Of a stretch of DNA of 64,000 bases, positions 34,025 to 43,116 are shown piece after piece. The notes beneath the pieces are model-generated. The model saw only the letters and a list, made by a program, of their open reading frames with translations. It made no database searches and was not told where the DNA came from. The position numbers were made by a program, and so were the translations under genes. The DNA comes from an uncultured Bacteroidales bacterium (lineage in GTDB: Bacteria > Bacteroidota > Bacteroidia > Bacteroidales > Bacteroidaceae), in assembly GCA_902801325.1 (NCBI GenBank), contig CADCHQ010000003.1, positions 124,001-188,000 on the forward strand, written 5' to 3'. Position 1 is the stretch's first letter. The number at the start of each line of letters is the position of its first letter.

Positions 34025-36340
34025 TTACTTAACGATTAAGGGATGCTGAATATTGCGTGCGTAGGTCTGTAATTGTGCTTCCCACACTTGTTGATTAGGC
34101 ACGTCGTACTTGCTCCAGGCGCTTCCAGCATAATATGTGAAAGGCTGTCCGGCACGATAAGACGTAATGCCCACAACATGACCTACTGCCCCACTCTTCT
34201 TTTCTGGCATAGGCAGATAGCGGAGCGACTTCATCTTCTCCGTGAAGAGCAGACCGATGTAGAGCTGTCCGTTCTGGCCCTGAGGCGTGTCGAGGGCATC
34301 GGCATAGGTCACGTACCCACCCTTCTGATTAATTACGTAGGCCTTGGGTTGACTCTCATGAACGGCAATGCCGGCACAAAGTGATTTCCCGTTTATCTTT
34401 CCGTTATCGTCAGCCTCGTAAGTAACCTGTACCTTTGCCAAATGAGTGCCTTTGTCCTGACTGATGAGTCGGGATTCGCGCACACCGTCGCGCTCGTACA
34501 TTTGCTGTCGAACGGTAAAGCGAAGAGGTCCGTTATCGAGTATCTCGGCCTTCTCATACACGTCGGGAAGCAACAGCTTGTCGCCGTCCATCAAGGCAGG
34601 CGCACCAGCACCAAGCGTTGCACCAACAGTATAGGCGTCCATGCCCTGACCCTTGTCGCGATGATAGGTGTACAGGTCACGATGGATTTGAGCCCATTCG
34701 CCTCCGCGTCCCTGTTTCTTCAGGCGTTCGTTCACGCCATAGCTGGTGAGTTCGTTGTGGTAGAGTTGGTCTTGTATGGGATAGGTCACATTCTTGGCGA
34801 AGGTGTCGAAACCACTTACGCCTTTGTTGTGCATCTTAGGACCATAGAAGCGCCAAGCATTCTTGTCATTTTCCCAAGTCAGGTCGTCCTCACGATTGGG
34901 ATAAATGCGTCCGTTCACGTCCAGACGATAGACTTTTGGTTCACCTGTAACCAAGGTAAATGTCGCTGACGAATGAGGAGCAAGGAACACCTGGATAAGC
35001 AGTTTGCCGTCGCTGGTGATCTGATAGGGTTGTTCCACTGCATCGCCGTCAAGCACGATGAACTGGCGTCCGCCGCCTATCTTCAATTTGTCGAAGATCT
35101 GCTGGGCATCTACTTCCACCACATCCTGACGATTGTCGTCTGTGGGGTTCTCAACGGTAATGGTTGTCCTGCGAGATTGAGGAGCAATCTGTGGAGCGCC
35201 GGGCTTCACGCCATGTGAGCAAGTCTCATCGAGGTAGCGCATTCGTTCGCAAGCGGCAAGCAACCAAGCGCCTGTGCCGAAGGGGGCTTGCGAGTGGCTG
35301 TCAACAATCTTTGTGGGGTCGGGCTTCTCGCCAATGGGCTGCACGAAACCTATGCTTCCGTCCGGCTGCAGGGCTTTCGAGCGAAGATAGTTCCAGGCAC
35401 GTTCGATGACTGGTCCATACGTATTCTTATTGAGATAGCCATGATTGACACCCCACTCCAAACCGTAACAGAAGAAAGCCGTGCCACTGGTCTCTGGTCC
35501 AGGAGCGTCGCCTTCGCACAACATCGAACGACTCCAGTATCCTTCGGCTTGCTGACAACGAGCCACGCCTTCGGCCAGTTGCTGGAAACGCTGTACAAAG
35601 ATGTCGCGATTCCTATAGTCGCGAGGCATATCGGCAAGCACCTTAGCCAAACCAGCAAGTACCCATCCGTCGCCACGAGCCCAGAAACTCTTGCCTCCGT
35701 CACAGGACGTTTTCACCTTTGGCCAGATATATTTTCCATCGCGATAGTACAGCTGTGCTTCGGCATCCCACATCAGGGAATCGCTCCACAGGAAGTTCTC
35801 ATAGAGTTTGTCGAGATACATCTCATTATTAGTAAGGCGATACATCTTCGTCATCACAGGCATTACCATATAGAGCGCATCGGCCCACCACCAGAACTTG
35901 TTGTCTTGCATCTGGCACTCATAGGCCATGACTTCCTTGGCTCGAGCCACCTTGTAGTCGGTAGGTACTAGGTTGTACATGTCTATGTAGGTTTGGAAGC
36001 AGATTTGCCAGTCTCCGAAGAGCACGAAATCGTCGCCCTCGCCGTACCACTGGTATTTCCAGTTGCGTTTGTCATTAGACTTGGCACCTTTCCAGTCGTT
36101 GTGGCGACACCATTGGTCGCTGTACTGATACCACTGGGCTTTACCCATGAGACGATAGGCCTCCATGTTGCCCGTATAATAGGCAGCGTTGTCCCAGAAA
36201 GCACGCTTGTTAGGCGCATTGTGGGCTTGCCAGTAGTCATTAACTTTGTCAATCAAGGACAACACTTCGCGTGAAGATTCGGCTTGCACGGAAAAGGCAC
36301 AAGCAAGTGCCAAAAGCAGGCTTATTGCAGTTTTTTTCAT
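34025..36340 (-). CDS. GH88/GH105-like unsaturated glucuronyl hydrolase with C-terminal DUF4861-like domain
   Basis: 771 residues from ATG 36340 (upstream codons to 36373 overlap the promoter region), with signal MKKTAISLLLALACAFSVQA. Residues about 25-370 are an (alpha/alpha)6 barrel with ARGDGWVLAGLAKVLADM carrying the expected catalytic Asp and the aromatic WWWADALYMVMPV. Residues about 400-770 form a beta-rich domain of the DUF4861 kind. Such proteins remove delta-4,5-unsaturated uronic acid left by pectate or rhamnogalacturonan lyases. A PL11 lyase lies 11 kb away. Periplasmic or lipid-free secretion is likely; no lipobox is seen. Confidence 0.85.
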   Translation of the reverse strand: MKKTAISLLLALACAFSVQAESSREVLSLIDKVNDYWQAHNAPNKRAFWDNAAYYTGNMEAYRLMGKAQWYQYSDQWCRHNDWKGAKSNDKRNWKYQWYGEGDDFVLFGDWQICFQTYIDMYNLVPTDYKVARAKEVMAYECQMQDNKFWWWADALYMVMPVMTKMYRLTNNEMYLDKLYENFLWSDSLMWDAEAQLYYRDGKYIWPKVKTSCDGGKSFWARGDGWVLAGLAKVLADMPRDYRNRDIFVQRFQQLAEGVARCQQAEGYWSRSMLCEGDAPGPETSGTAFFCYGLEWGVNHGYLNKNTYGPVIERAWNYLRSKALQPDGSIGFVQPIGEKPDPTKIVDSHSQAPFGTGAWLLAACERMRYLDETCSHGVKPGAPQIAPQSRRTTITVENPTDDNRQDVVEVDAQQIFDKLKIGGGRQFIVLDGDAVEQPYQITSDGKLLIQVFLAPHSSATFTLVTGEPKVYRLDVNGRIYPNREDDLTWENDKNAWRFYGPKMHNKGVSGFDTFAKNVTYPIQDQLYHNELTSYGVNERLKKQGRGGEWAQIHRDLYTYHRDKGQGMDAYTVGATLGAGAPALMDGDKLLLPDVYEKAEILDNGPLRFTVRQQMYERDGVRESRLISQDKGTHLAKVQVTYEADDNGKINGKSLCAGIAVHESQPKAYVINQKGGYVTYADALDTPQGQNGQLYIGLLFTEKMKSLRYLPMPEKKSGAVGHVVGITSYRAGQPFTYYAGSAWSKYDVPNQQVWEAQLQTYARNIQHPLIVK

Positions 36341-36458
36341 AGATTTTGGTTTAGTTCTTTTGCAAAAATACAAAAAAAATCCTTAATCCTTAATCTTTAA
36401 TCCTTAATCTTTTGTATCTTTGTCCCAAATCTTATTAACCAACTAAAATAATTACGCT

Positions 36459-37133
36459 ATGAAGAAACTGATTATTGCAGCCGCTATGCTCTGCATGGGC
36501 GCAAATCTGATGGCACAGGAAGTTGCCACTCAGGAGAAGTCTTGCCAGGATTGGGTAAACCAGTTCGAACAGGAAATCGTTACGCTTAAGGCCGATGTTG
36601 CAAAGGTAAAGATTGAATCGAAAGCCGATCCGAAGAACAACGAACTCAAGGGTCGTCTGAAGGATAAGCAATTGGCCCTGAAAGCCGCTCAGAACAATCT
36701 GAAGGTGGCCAAGAATGGCGTGAAGGAAGAAGCTAAGGCCGACAAGGAAATTGCAAAAGCAAAAGCTCAGGTAGCCAAGCTGCAAAAGCAACAGGACAAG
36801 GCAAAAGCCAACGTACAGAAGGCTGAGCAGGGTGTTGTGAAAGCAGAGCAGAAGGTTAAAGCCGCCGAGCAAAAGGTAGCGAAAGCCGAACAAGGCGTTG
36901 CCAAGGCTCAGCAGAAGGTCGACGAGGCTCGTCAAGGCGTGAACAAGGCAAAGGACGATGTGGCAAAGGCTAAGGCCGAAGTGGATAAGGCAAAGGATGT
37001 TGCCCAGAAAGCCGAAAGCACTAGCGACGTGAACACTAACGCCATCAAGACCGCCGAAGAAAAGAAGGCTGCTGCCAAGGCCAATATTCTGAAGGGCATT
37101 AGCGTTAAGCCTGACGGCACGAGTGGTCGGTAA
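36459..37133 (+). CDS. Secreted Ala/Lys-rich long coiled-coil protein
   Basis: 224 residues with a signal peptide (MKKLIIAAAMLCMGANLMAQ). Residues about 85-190 are a regular seven-residue repeat (KAEQGVV, KAEQKVK, AAEQKVA, KAEQGVA, KAQQKVD), predicting one long helix. TolA-like linkers and Lpp-like tethers share this composition but no family is recognised. TATCTTTG at 36415-36422 is the probable -7 box. TTAATCC-type octamers lie between it and the divergent GH105 gene. Confidence 0.72.
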   Translation: MKKLIIAAAMLCMGANLMAQEVATQEKSCQDWVNQFEQEIVTLKADVAKVKIESKADPKNNELKGRLKDKQLALKAAQNNLKVAKNGVKEEAKADKEIAKAKAQVAKLQKQQDKAKANVQKAEQGVVKAEQKVKAAEQKVAKAEQGVAKAQQKVDEARQGVNKAKDDVAKAKAEVDKAKDVAQKAESTSDVNTNAIKTAEEKKAAAKANILKGISVKPDGTSGR

Positions 37134-37242
37134 GTAGGTCTTGAGGTTATGAGGTTATGAGGTTTTAAGGTCATTAGGTTTTGAGGTTAACCTTATAACC
37201 TTATAAGTGAAGCGACCTTACAACCTTACAAGCGAAGCGACC
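37134..37242. repeat. GGTTATGA / AACCTTA repeats between convergent genes
   Basis: gaggttatgaggttatgagg is followed by ttaaccttataacctt and two gcgaccttacaacctta-like units, giving strong dyad symmetry around GGTTAACC. It may act as a bidirectional terminator for the coiled-coil and radical SAM genes. Confidence 0.55.
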
Positions 37243-38121
37243 TTAAGACTTTATAACCTTATTTAGCCTATTGACAAACTCGTAATTCTTCAAGCCCCAC
37301 CGAGGTGCAACGAGTAAGGAAGCAGGCGAACTGCTGACAAAGCGCTCGAGCACAAGCGTTGGAGGAAGAAGGGAAATGTAGTCGAGCACAAGTTCGATGT
37401 ACTCATCAACGGATGGCAGGGACCAAGGGGTTTCCTGCCATTCTTCTTCCATCTTAGTTCCTTTGATGATTTGCAGTTGATGGAGTTTAAGCGTGGTTAG
37501 AGGCAGTTGTCCGATCAATCTTGCCTGACGCATCAGTTCATCATGGTCCTCGCCAGGCAGACCAAGAATCATGTGTCCCCCCACGCGAATACCCCGTTCG
37601 GCAGTTCGCTTTATGGCAAGAACCGAATCCGCAAACGTGTGTCCTCGATTAATGCGCTTCAGCGTTTCGTCATTGGCGCTCTCTATACCATATTCTATTA
37701 TAAGGAACGTTCGACGATTGAGTTCAGTCAAATAGTCGAGTAAGGCATCTGGCACGCAGTCGGGTCTTGTGGCAATCACGATTCCAACCACATCCTCCAC
37801 CCTCAAAGCTTCTTCGTAGAGGGCTATGCAATGCTCCACGTCGGCATAAGTGTTCGTGTAGGCCTGAAAATAGGCCAGATACTTCATGTCGGGATACTTG
37901 CGGGCAAAGAAACGTTTGCCTTCCTCCAACTGTTCCGTTACGGACTTGGTCGTCTGACAATAGTCGGGATTGAAGGTCTGGTTGTTGCAATAGGTGCAAC
38001 CTCCCCACCCCACTCGTCCGTCACGATTGGGACACGTGAAGCCAGCATTAATCGCTATCTTCTGCACCTTTGCTCCCAGTTGTTCCCGAAGCCAAGTGCC
38101 GTAGTCTTTGAACTTAATCAT
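37243..38121 (-). CDS. Radical SAM protein, YhcC/TIGR01212 type
   Basis: 292 residues from ATG 38121. Cys30, Cys42 and Cys45 (CX11CX2C) match the unusual cluster spacing of the YhcC family, followed by TRPDCVPDALLDYL and IEYGIESANDETLKRINRGH. These proteins bind a 4Fe-4S cluster and SAM; the substrate is not established. A start at 38136 would lie across the -7 box (TATCTTTG at 38126-38133), which is only 4 bp from the chosen ATG, suggesting a leaderless or nearly leaderless mRNA. Confidence 0.9.
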   Translation of the reverse strand: MIKFKDYGTWLREQLGAKVQKIAINAGFTCPNRDGRVGWGGCTYCNNQTFNPDYCQTTKSVTEQLEEGKRFFARKYPDMKYLAYFQAYTNTYADVEHCIALYEEALRVEDVVGIVIATRPDCVPDALLDYLTELNRRTFLIIEYGIESANDETLKRINRGHTFADSVLAIKRTAERGIRVGGHMILGLPGEDHDELMRQARLIGQLPLTTLKLHQLQIIKGTKMEEEWQETPWSLPSVDEYIELVLDYISLLPPTLVLERFVSSSPASLLVAPRWGLKNYEFVNRLNKVIKS

Positions 38122-38220
38122 CACGCAAAGATACAAATTTCAATAACTAATAACCAATAACCCATAAACTTTTTCGTAACTTTGTGTAATAATTCGTACG
38201 CTTACGGGTCATCATGTCGT

Positions 38221-38754
38221 ATGAGTGACAGAGAAATCGTAAGAGAAATCATCGATAAGGGGCATAGTAATCGCTTTGCCGACATCGTGCATAAGTACTC
38301 TGGCTTGGTCTATTCCAGGGCGCTGACCATCTGTCATCGCGAGGAGATGGCTTCGGAAATCACCCAGCAGACATTCGTGAAGGCATACGAACAACTATCC
38401 GTATGGCGAGGTCAGGAAATGGGCGCTTGGCTTAGTATCATCTCAACCCATACTGCCCTCCATCTCCTGGAGAAAGAGAAGCGAAGAAGAGGGCGACCAG
38501 CCGAAGAAATGCAGAACTTGGCAGATGAGGGTTTTGACGAGGAACGAGAGGAGCAAATCAGGATGATGGAGAACGCCATCAGCAGGCTTCCCGAACAAGA
38601 GCAAGAACTCATCCAACGCCACTACTATCAGCAAGAGAAAACGGCTGACATCGCCCAGAACATGGGCTTGAGCCAGCAGAACGTGTTGGTGAAACTGCAT
38701 CGGATAAGAGAGAAACTGAAACAGGCCCTTAGGTTCGATGCCTCTCGAACATAG
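38221..38754 (+). CDS. ECF-type RNA polymerase sigma factor
   Basis: 177 residues from ATG 38221. Region 2 is FADIVHKYSGLVYSRALTIC through ITQQTFVKAYEQL; region 4 is RLPEQEQELIQRHYYQQEK with the helix-turn-helix IAQNMGLSQQNVLVKLHRIREKL. Two small membrane proteins follow and may be its regulators. The last six residues (FDASRT) and the TAG stop are encoded by the first unit of a 22-bp palindrome array, so the native end has probably been replaced. A TAACTTTG box is at 38177-38184. Confidence 0.9.
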   Translation: MSDREIVREIIDKGHSNRFADIVHKYSGLVYSRALTICHREEMASEITQQTFVKAYEQLSVWRGQEMGAWLSIISTHTALHLLEKEKRRRGRPAEEMQNLADEGFDEEREEQIRMMENAISRLPEQEQELIQRHYYQQEKTADIAQNMGLSQQNVLVKLHRIREKLKQALRFDASRT

Positions 38755-38805
38755 GTTCGACGTGTCTCGAATATAGGTTCGATGCTCCTCGAGCATAGGT
38801 TCTTG
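38723..38805. repeat. 22-bp palindrome array at the sigma-factor 3' end
   Basis: Units TCGAACATAGGTTCGA (38745), TCGAATATAGGTTCGA (38767) and TCGAGCATAGGTTC (38789) are exactly 22 bp apart, with a partial unit before them inside the gene. The TAG in the first ATAGG is the sigma-factor stop codon. Confidence 0.88.
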
Positions 38806-38912
38806 CTCCGTTTCTCTACGCAAGCGTAACTTCGCGTCCGATTACGATGAACGGAAGGCCTAGGGCGAATAACAAAAAGGATTATATATTATACAAATAA
38901 GGTATATTGATT

Positions 38913-39224
38913 ATGGACGAAAGACAATTTGACGAAATCATCATGCAGGCAGTAGAGCGCAAGCAGACGCTGGCCGAATTGGACCGAGTCATCATTCGGG
39001 ACGTCAAACGCAAGGCTCGTCGTGAATGGATTCGTAAGTGGGCTCGTATTGTGGTCTTTTCCTTCGGAATGCCGTTATTGCTACTCATCTTTGCCGCCGG
39101 CATATACTTTGCTTCCACACAAGGAGACCTGAAGATGTATCGCCTCGTTTTCATCATCCCCTGTGCAACCATCGTGTACTTCGGATGGAAGGGTATGAAA
39201 GATTTTTCCATCGAGGAAGTGTAA
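38913..39224 (+). CDS. Small two-segment membrane protein, candidate sigma regulator
   Basis: 103 residues with an N-terminal cytoplasmic helix (MDERQFDEIIMQAVERKQTLAEL) and two membrane segments, about 47-68 (VVFSFGMPLLLLIFAAGIYF) and 77-95. Coming directly after an ECF sigma gene, it could be an anti-sigma factor, but no ZAS-type Cys/His motif is present. It is not recognised beyond that. Confidence 0.7.
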   Translation: MDERQFDEIIMQAVERKQTLAELDRVIIRDVKRKARREWIRKWARIVVFSFGMPLLLLIFAAGIYFASTQGDLKMYRLVFIIPCATIVYFGWKGMKDFSIEEV

Positions 39225-39312
39225 TAATCCGTACGTGCGTCGGTCTTTAGAATGAACGACGTTCAGAGACAGAATAAAGTAAAACAGTATTAATAATTAA
39301 ATTTTTTGAGTT

Positions 39313-39732
39313 ATGATGCATGATACAGCTCTTTTAATCCCTATCTTCGCAGTTGTGCTAAGTCTTTCAATCCCCATTGTGGCCATAATTGCAGGAATCA
39401 TTAGCCATGTGAAGAAGAACAACAACGACCGCGAAATCCGCCGGCTCATCATTGAGAATCATGTCGACAAAGAAACGGCTAAGTATCTCGTGGAAGAGCC
39501 CGACAAGAAACAAGGAAGCAATCCCTACCCTGCCCTCCGTTGGGGATGTGTGCTCATAGGCTTGGGCTTGGGTGCTTTGATTAATTTCGCACTCAATCTC
39601 GATGCCAAGCACGACATCTACTTCTGGATTCTGCTTGCCTTCGGATGCGGACTTGGCCTGCTCGTTTCCTTTCTCATCGAGTATAAGTTACAGAAGCGTG
39701 CCGGTAATGAACAACCTAACGACGTGGAATAA
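39313..39732 (+). CDS. DUF6249-like membrane protein
   Basis: 139 residues. The first membrane segment is LLIPIFAVVLSLSIPIVAII, then a charged stretch (KKNNNDREIRRLIIENHVDKE), then two more segments at about 75-92 and 101-122. This pattern matches proteins labelled DUF6249 that follow ECF sigma genes in Bacteroidales. A strong terminator follows at 39785. The role is unknown, probably membrane-stress related by context. Confidence 0.68.
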   Translation: MMHDTALLIPIFAVVLSLSIPIVAIIAGIISHVKKNNNDREIRRLIIENHVDKETAKYLVEEPDKKQGSNPYPALRWGCVLIGLGLGALINFALNLDAKHDIYFWILLAFGCGLGLLVSFLIEYKLQKRAGNEQPNDVE

Positions 39733-39784
39733 AGAAAAGCGTACGTACTTTAAGGTTAAACATAGAATTAATGGAGTGCTCACC

Positions 39785-39818
39785 CCCTCGTTGCCTGAGA
39801 TAGGTAGCGAGGGTTTTT
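39785..39818 (+). terminator. Terminator of the sigma-factor operon
   Basis: CCCTCGTTGCCT (39785-39796) pairs fully (two G-U) with AGGTAGCGAGGG (39802-39813), followed by TTTTT. Confidence 0.9.
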
Positions 39819-39911
39819 GGTCGTTTCAATTTTACATGTTGTATATATTGACCTGGGGTCGCGCTCGGCATCCCGAATGGTGACGTTTGCGTAGAGAAGC
39901 GGAGCAAGAAA

Positions 39912-39982
39912 ATACTCACGCTCGGAAATGAAAAGAAAAACAAACATTTCTTTTTCTTTTCGCTTGCTTATTCGTATCTTTG
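39912..39982 (+). promoter_or_regulatory. Promoter with upstream dyad, DPP-IV gene
   Basis: ATACTCACGCTCGG, then GAAAAGAAAAA pairing with TTTTTCTTTTC, then CGCTTGCTTATTCG and TATCTTTG (39975-39982). The framework is the same as at carA and guaA, but the dyad has a different matching sequence and the -33 box is degenerate. Confidence 0.65.
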
Positions 39983-40007
39983 CATGCAGAATCAATAATA
40001 TAAAGTT

Positions 40008-42215
40008 ATGAAACGATTAACACTTCTTCTCATTGTCTTCATCTCTCATTCTCTCATTTTCAACACCTTTGCCGCCAACATTGACCTAAAGGATCTCTGT
40101 TCAGGCAAATATTCAGCAAAGCGCATCTATGGCGTACATCCACTCAACGATGGAGAACGCTATTCGCAACTGAGTCAGGATTCGAAGCAAATCGTTGCCT
40201 ATTCCTTCAAGACAGGAGAAAAGGAAAGCACGCTTTTCGATGTGGCTCAAACACGAGGGAAAGTAAAGCTGGAACGCATAGACGGGTACATCATGTCGCC
40301 CGATGAAAAGAACATCCTCATCCAGACGCAGACGCAAAGCATCTATCGCCGTTCAAAAACTGCCGTCTATTATATATATAGTATGGTAAACCGCACACTT
40401 ACCCCACTTTCGGACGGAGGTCCGCAGGAATGTCCTGTCTGGAGTCCCGACGGGTATATGGTGGCCTTCGTGCGCGACAACAATATCTTCCTCGTAAAAC
40501 TCCTGTTCAATAACAGCGAGAGCCAAGTGACGAAGGACGGCAAGTTTAATCACATCATCAACGGAAAGCCCGACTGGGTAAACGAAGAAGAGTTCGTTAC
40601 GGACAGAAGCCTCACTTTCAATGCCGACAACACCATGCTTTGCTGGATTCGTTACGATGAGACGGATGTCCCCACGTTTAGTTTCCCTTGGTACAAGGGC
40701 ATGAACCCAGAGAAGAAGGAATACCTCACATATCCCGGCAGTTATGAGTACAAGTACCCGATGGCTGGCGAGCAAAACAGTCGCGTAAGCGTGCTCTCCT
40801 TCGACATCAAGAGTCACCAGACACGCACCCTGCAGGTTCCTCTCGACAAGGACGGGTACATCCCACGCATCTTCCCCACGAGTGATGCATCGAAGCTGGC
40901 CGTTATTACGCTTAATCGTCACCAAGACCGAATGGACATCTATATGGCCAATCCTCGCAGCACGGAGGCTCGACTTGCCGTTCGCGATGAAGTGAAGCAC
41001 TACATTGGCGAGAACGCTTACAACCAGATGCTTTTCATCGATGGAGGATTCATCCTTTGCAGTGAGCGCGACGGCTGGAATCACATCTATCACTATGACC
41101 TTAACGGCAACCTGAAAAAGCAAGTGACCAGCGGTAACTATGCAGTCACGGACTTTTATGGTTATGACGATAAGACGGGAAGCTATTTCTATGCTTCGAC
41201 GCAGGAAGGCGTAACGCGAAGAGCCATATATAAGACGGACGTCAAAGGCAAGGTCGTGAAGATTTCGTCTAAGCCTGGCACTAACAGCGCCGTTTTCAGC
41301 AAGTCGATGAAGTATTTCATGAATGTCTACAGCAACATTTCCACACCTCCTGTTACAACGCTTTGTGATCAGTCGGGTCGTACCTTGAAGACACTCATAG
41401 ATAATAAGGAACTCGTCGACAAACTGACTGGCTTGAACTTGGGTCAGCGTGAGTTCTTCTCCTTCCGCACGTCCAACGGCACAGAACTTAATGGCTATAT
41501 GATTCGTCCTGCCGACTTCAAACCCTCGAACCGTTATCCTGTCATCCTCTTCCAATATAGCGGACCTGGCAGTCAGCAAGTGCTCGACAGTTGGAATGCA
41601 GGTAACATGGGCGGTTGCCTCTATGAGCAATACCTGGCACAAAAGGGCTTCATCAGCGTGTGCGTAGATGGACGAGGCACTGGTGGCAGGGGTGCTGACT
41701 TCGAAAAGCAGACCTACTTGAAACTGGGTCAAATGGAGGCGCAAGATCAAGTTGAGACCGCGCTCTATATGGCTTCCCACTCCTATGTCGACAAAAATCG
41801 CATAGGCATCTGGGGATGGTCGTATGGAGGTTTCTGCACCCTTATGTCTATGTCCGAAGGTCGACCTGTATTTGCCGCAGGCGTAGCTGTAGCACCTCCC
41901 ACTTGCTGGCGTTACTACGATAGCGTCTATACTGAGCGCTTCATGCGTACTCCTCAGGAGAATCCCGACGGCTATGACGTGAGTGCTATCTCCAGAGCTC
42001 CACAGCTCTCAGGCAATCTTCTCATCTGTCACGGACTTGCCGACGACAACGTTCACTTCCGCAATACTGCCGAATACGTCGAGGCTTTGGTGCAAGCCGA
42101 CAAAGATTTCAAGATGCAGACTTACACGAACCGCAACCACAGCATCTATGGAGGAAACACGAGATATCATCTCTTCCGCCAAATCACACAATGGTTCGAG
42201 ACACAAATGAAATAA
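40008..42215 (+). CDS. Dipeptidyl peptidase IV, S9 family
   Basis: 735 residues with a signal peptide (about 1-23). The N-terminal beta-propeller (about 40-480) precedes an alpha/beta hydrolase domain with triad Ser605 (GWSYGG), Asp679 (GLADDNVH) and His711 (RNHSIYGG). It removes X-Pro dipeptides in the periplasm and is used by Bacteroidales to process peptides or host proteins. The Glu pair of DPP-IV is represented by WVNEEEF. A terminator follows at 42221. Confidence 0.93.
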   Translation: MKRLTLLLIVFISHSLIFNTFAANIDLKDLCSGKYSAKRIYGVHPLNDGERYSQLSQDSKQIVAYSFKTGEKESTLFDVAQTRGKVKLERIDGYIMSPDEKNILIQTQTQSIYRRSKTAVYYIYSMVNRTLTPLSDGGPQECPVWSPDGYMVAFVRDNNIFLVKLLFNNSESQVTKDGKFNHIINGKPDWVNEEEFVTDRSLTFNADNTMLCWIRYDETDVPTFSFPWYKGMNPEKKEYLTYPGSYEYKYPMAGEQNSRVSVLSFDIKSHQTRTLQVPLDKDGYIPRIFPTSDASKLAVITLNRHQDRMDIYMANPRSTEARLAVRDEVKHYIGENAYNQMLFIDGGFILCSERDGWNHIYHYDLNGNLKKQVTSGNYAVTDFYGYDDKTGSYFYASTQEGVTRRAIYKTDVKGKVVKISSKPGTNSAVFSKSMKYFMNVYSNISTPPVTTLCDQSGRTLKTLIDNKELVDKLTGLNLGQREFFSFRTSNGTELNGYMIRPADFKPSNRYPVILFQYSGPGSQQVLDSWNAGNMGGCLYEQYLAQKGFISVCVDGRGTGGRGADFEKQTYLKLGQMEAQDQVETALYMASHSYVDKNRIGIWGWSYGGFCTLMSMSEGRPVFAAGVAVAPPTCWRYYDSVYTERFMRTPQENPDGYDVSAISRAPQLSGNLLICHGLADDNVHFRNTAEYVEALVQADKDFKMQTYTNRNHSIYGGNTRYHLFRQITQWFETQMK

Positions 42216-42220
42216 AACAA

Positions 42221-42262
42221 AAAAGGTTGAGGATTATATCTTAAAAATCCCCAACCTTTTTT
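42221..42262 (+). terminator. Terminator after DPP-IV; repeats to 42390
   Basis: AAAAGGTTGAGGAT pairs with ATCCCCAACCTTTT (one mismatch), then a T-run. From 42281 to 42390 the gap holds taatccttcaccc repeats, the same motif found in frame in the uvrD gene. Confidence 0.85.
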
Positions 42263-42392
42263 CTAATGTGTCTGGATTAATCTTTAATCCTTCACCTTAA
42301 TCCTTCTTGCTCCTCTTCGTTACGTAAGCGTAGGCCTAGGGACGTCCGATTAAATCCTTCACCCTTAATCCTTCACCCTTAATCTTCAAAGT

Positions 42393-42845
42393 TTATCCTT
42401 CTTCACGGAATTTGGCTACGCCCTCCTCGTCGAAGTACATGAGCACAGGGTCGTAACCTTGCGGGACATAGAGGAATATGGTTCCACCTTCTACATTCCA
42501 GCGCATACCGCTCTGTACCTCTATGGCTTCGCCGTGATGAGCAATGAGTGAATCGGCTAAAGCGTTTTGGTCAACCTGCTTGGGCGTAACCGTAATCTTA
42601 TAGACAGTCCTGCTCTTCTTCGTGTATTCGGCTTTGAAGTATGTGTCGTGTCCATACACGTAACCCCTGAAGATAAAGTACCTGTCACCGCCAATCTTCT
42701 TCTGAAGAGGAAAACGCTGTTGTATGGATTTCGTAAACTGGTCGATGGTTACTCCCATATCGTAACCCAGAAAGTTGAGATGCTGAGCCTGTGCTGATGC
42801 GAACGAGCATAGGATGAAGAAAAAACTTAATGCAATGCTTTTCAT
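42393..42845 (-). CDS. Small secreted protein of unknown function
   Basis: 150 residues with signal peptide MKSIALSFFFILCSFASAQA. The mature part begins HLNFLGYDMGVTIDQFTKSI and ends with an acidic tail (MYFDEEGVAKFREEG). Repeated short beta strands (TYFKAEYTKKSRTVYKITVTP split as TYFKAEY and VYKITVTP) suggest a small beta-sheet domain. No family is recognised. It lies just downstream of the tRNA-Arg gene on the same strand. Confidence 0.72.
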   Translation of the reverse strand: MKSIALSFFFILCSFASAQAQHLNFLGYDMGVTIDQFTKSIQQRFPLQKKIGGDRYFIFRGYVYGHDTYFKAEYTKKSRTVYKITVTPKQVDQNALADSLIAHHGEAIEVQSGMRWNVEGGTIFLYVPQGYDPVLMYFDEEGVAKFREEG

Positions 42846-42907
42846 GTCGATGAAACGTTAATTGTTAAACATTTATCCACCGCATAACTCACCTATTCCA
42901 CAAGAAG

Positions 42908-42981
42908 TGACCCCGGAGGGATTCTAACCCTCGACCTTCAGAACCGGAATCTGACGCTCTATACAGCTAAGCTACGGAGCC
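42908..42981 (-). tRNA. tRNA-Arg(CCG)
   Basis: Cloverleaf on the minus strand: acceptor GGCTCCG/CGGGGTC (two G-U), anticodon loop TTCCGGT giving CCG, T-arm GAGGGTTAGAATCCCTC, discriminator A, no encoded CCA. TACCTTTG at 42993-43000 is the likely -7 box. Confidence 0.93.
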
Positions 42982-43086
42982 ATTTTTCGATGCAAAGGTA
43001 ATAATTAATTCACAATTCGCAATCCAATATTCACATTTATTTTCTATTAATTCACCATTCTTAACTCTTAATTCTTAATTTATTCG

Positions 43087-43094
43087 TATCTTTG
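43087..43094 (+). promoter_or_regulatory. -7 box of asnA
   Basis: TATTCGTATCTTTG with TATCTTTG at 43087-43094, 22 bp before the ATG. No clear TTTG at -33. Confidence 0.6.
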
Positions 43095-43116
43095 CACCCA
43101 ATAGATATTAGTTACG

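Noticed and set aside
40353..41780. 475-codon minus-strand frame
   Set aside because: It is antisense to the DPP-IV gene and shows no family motif.
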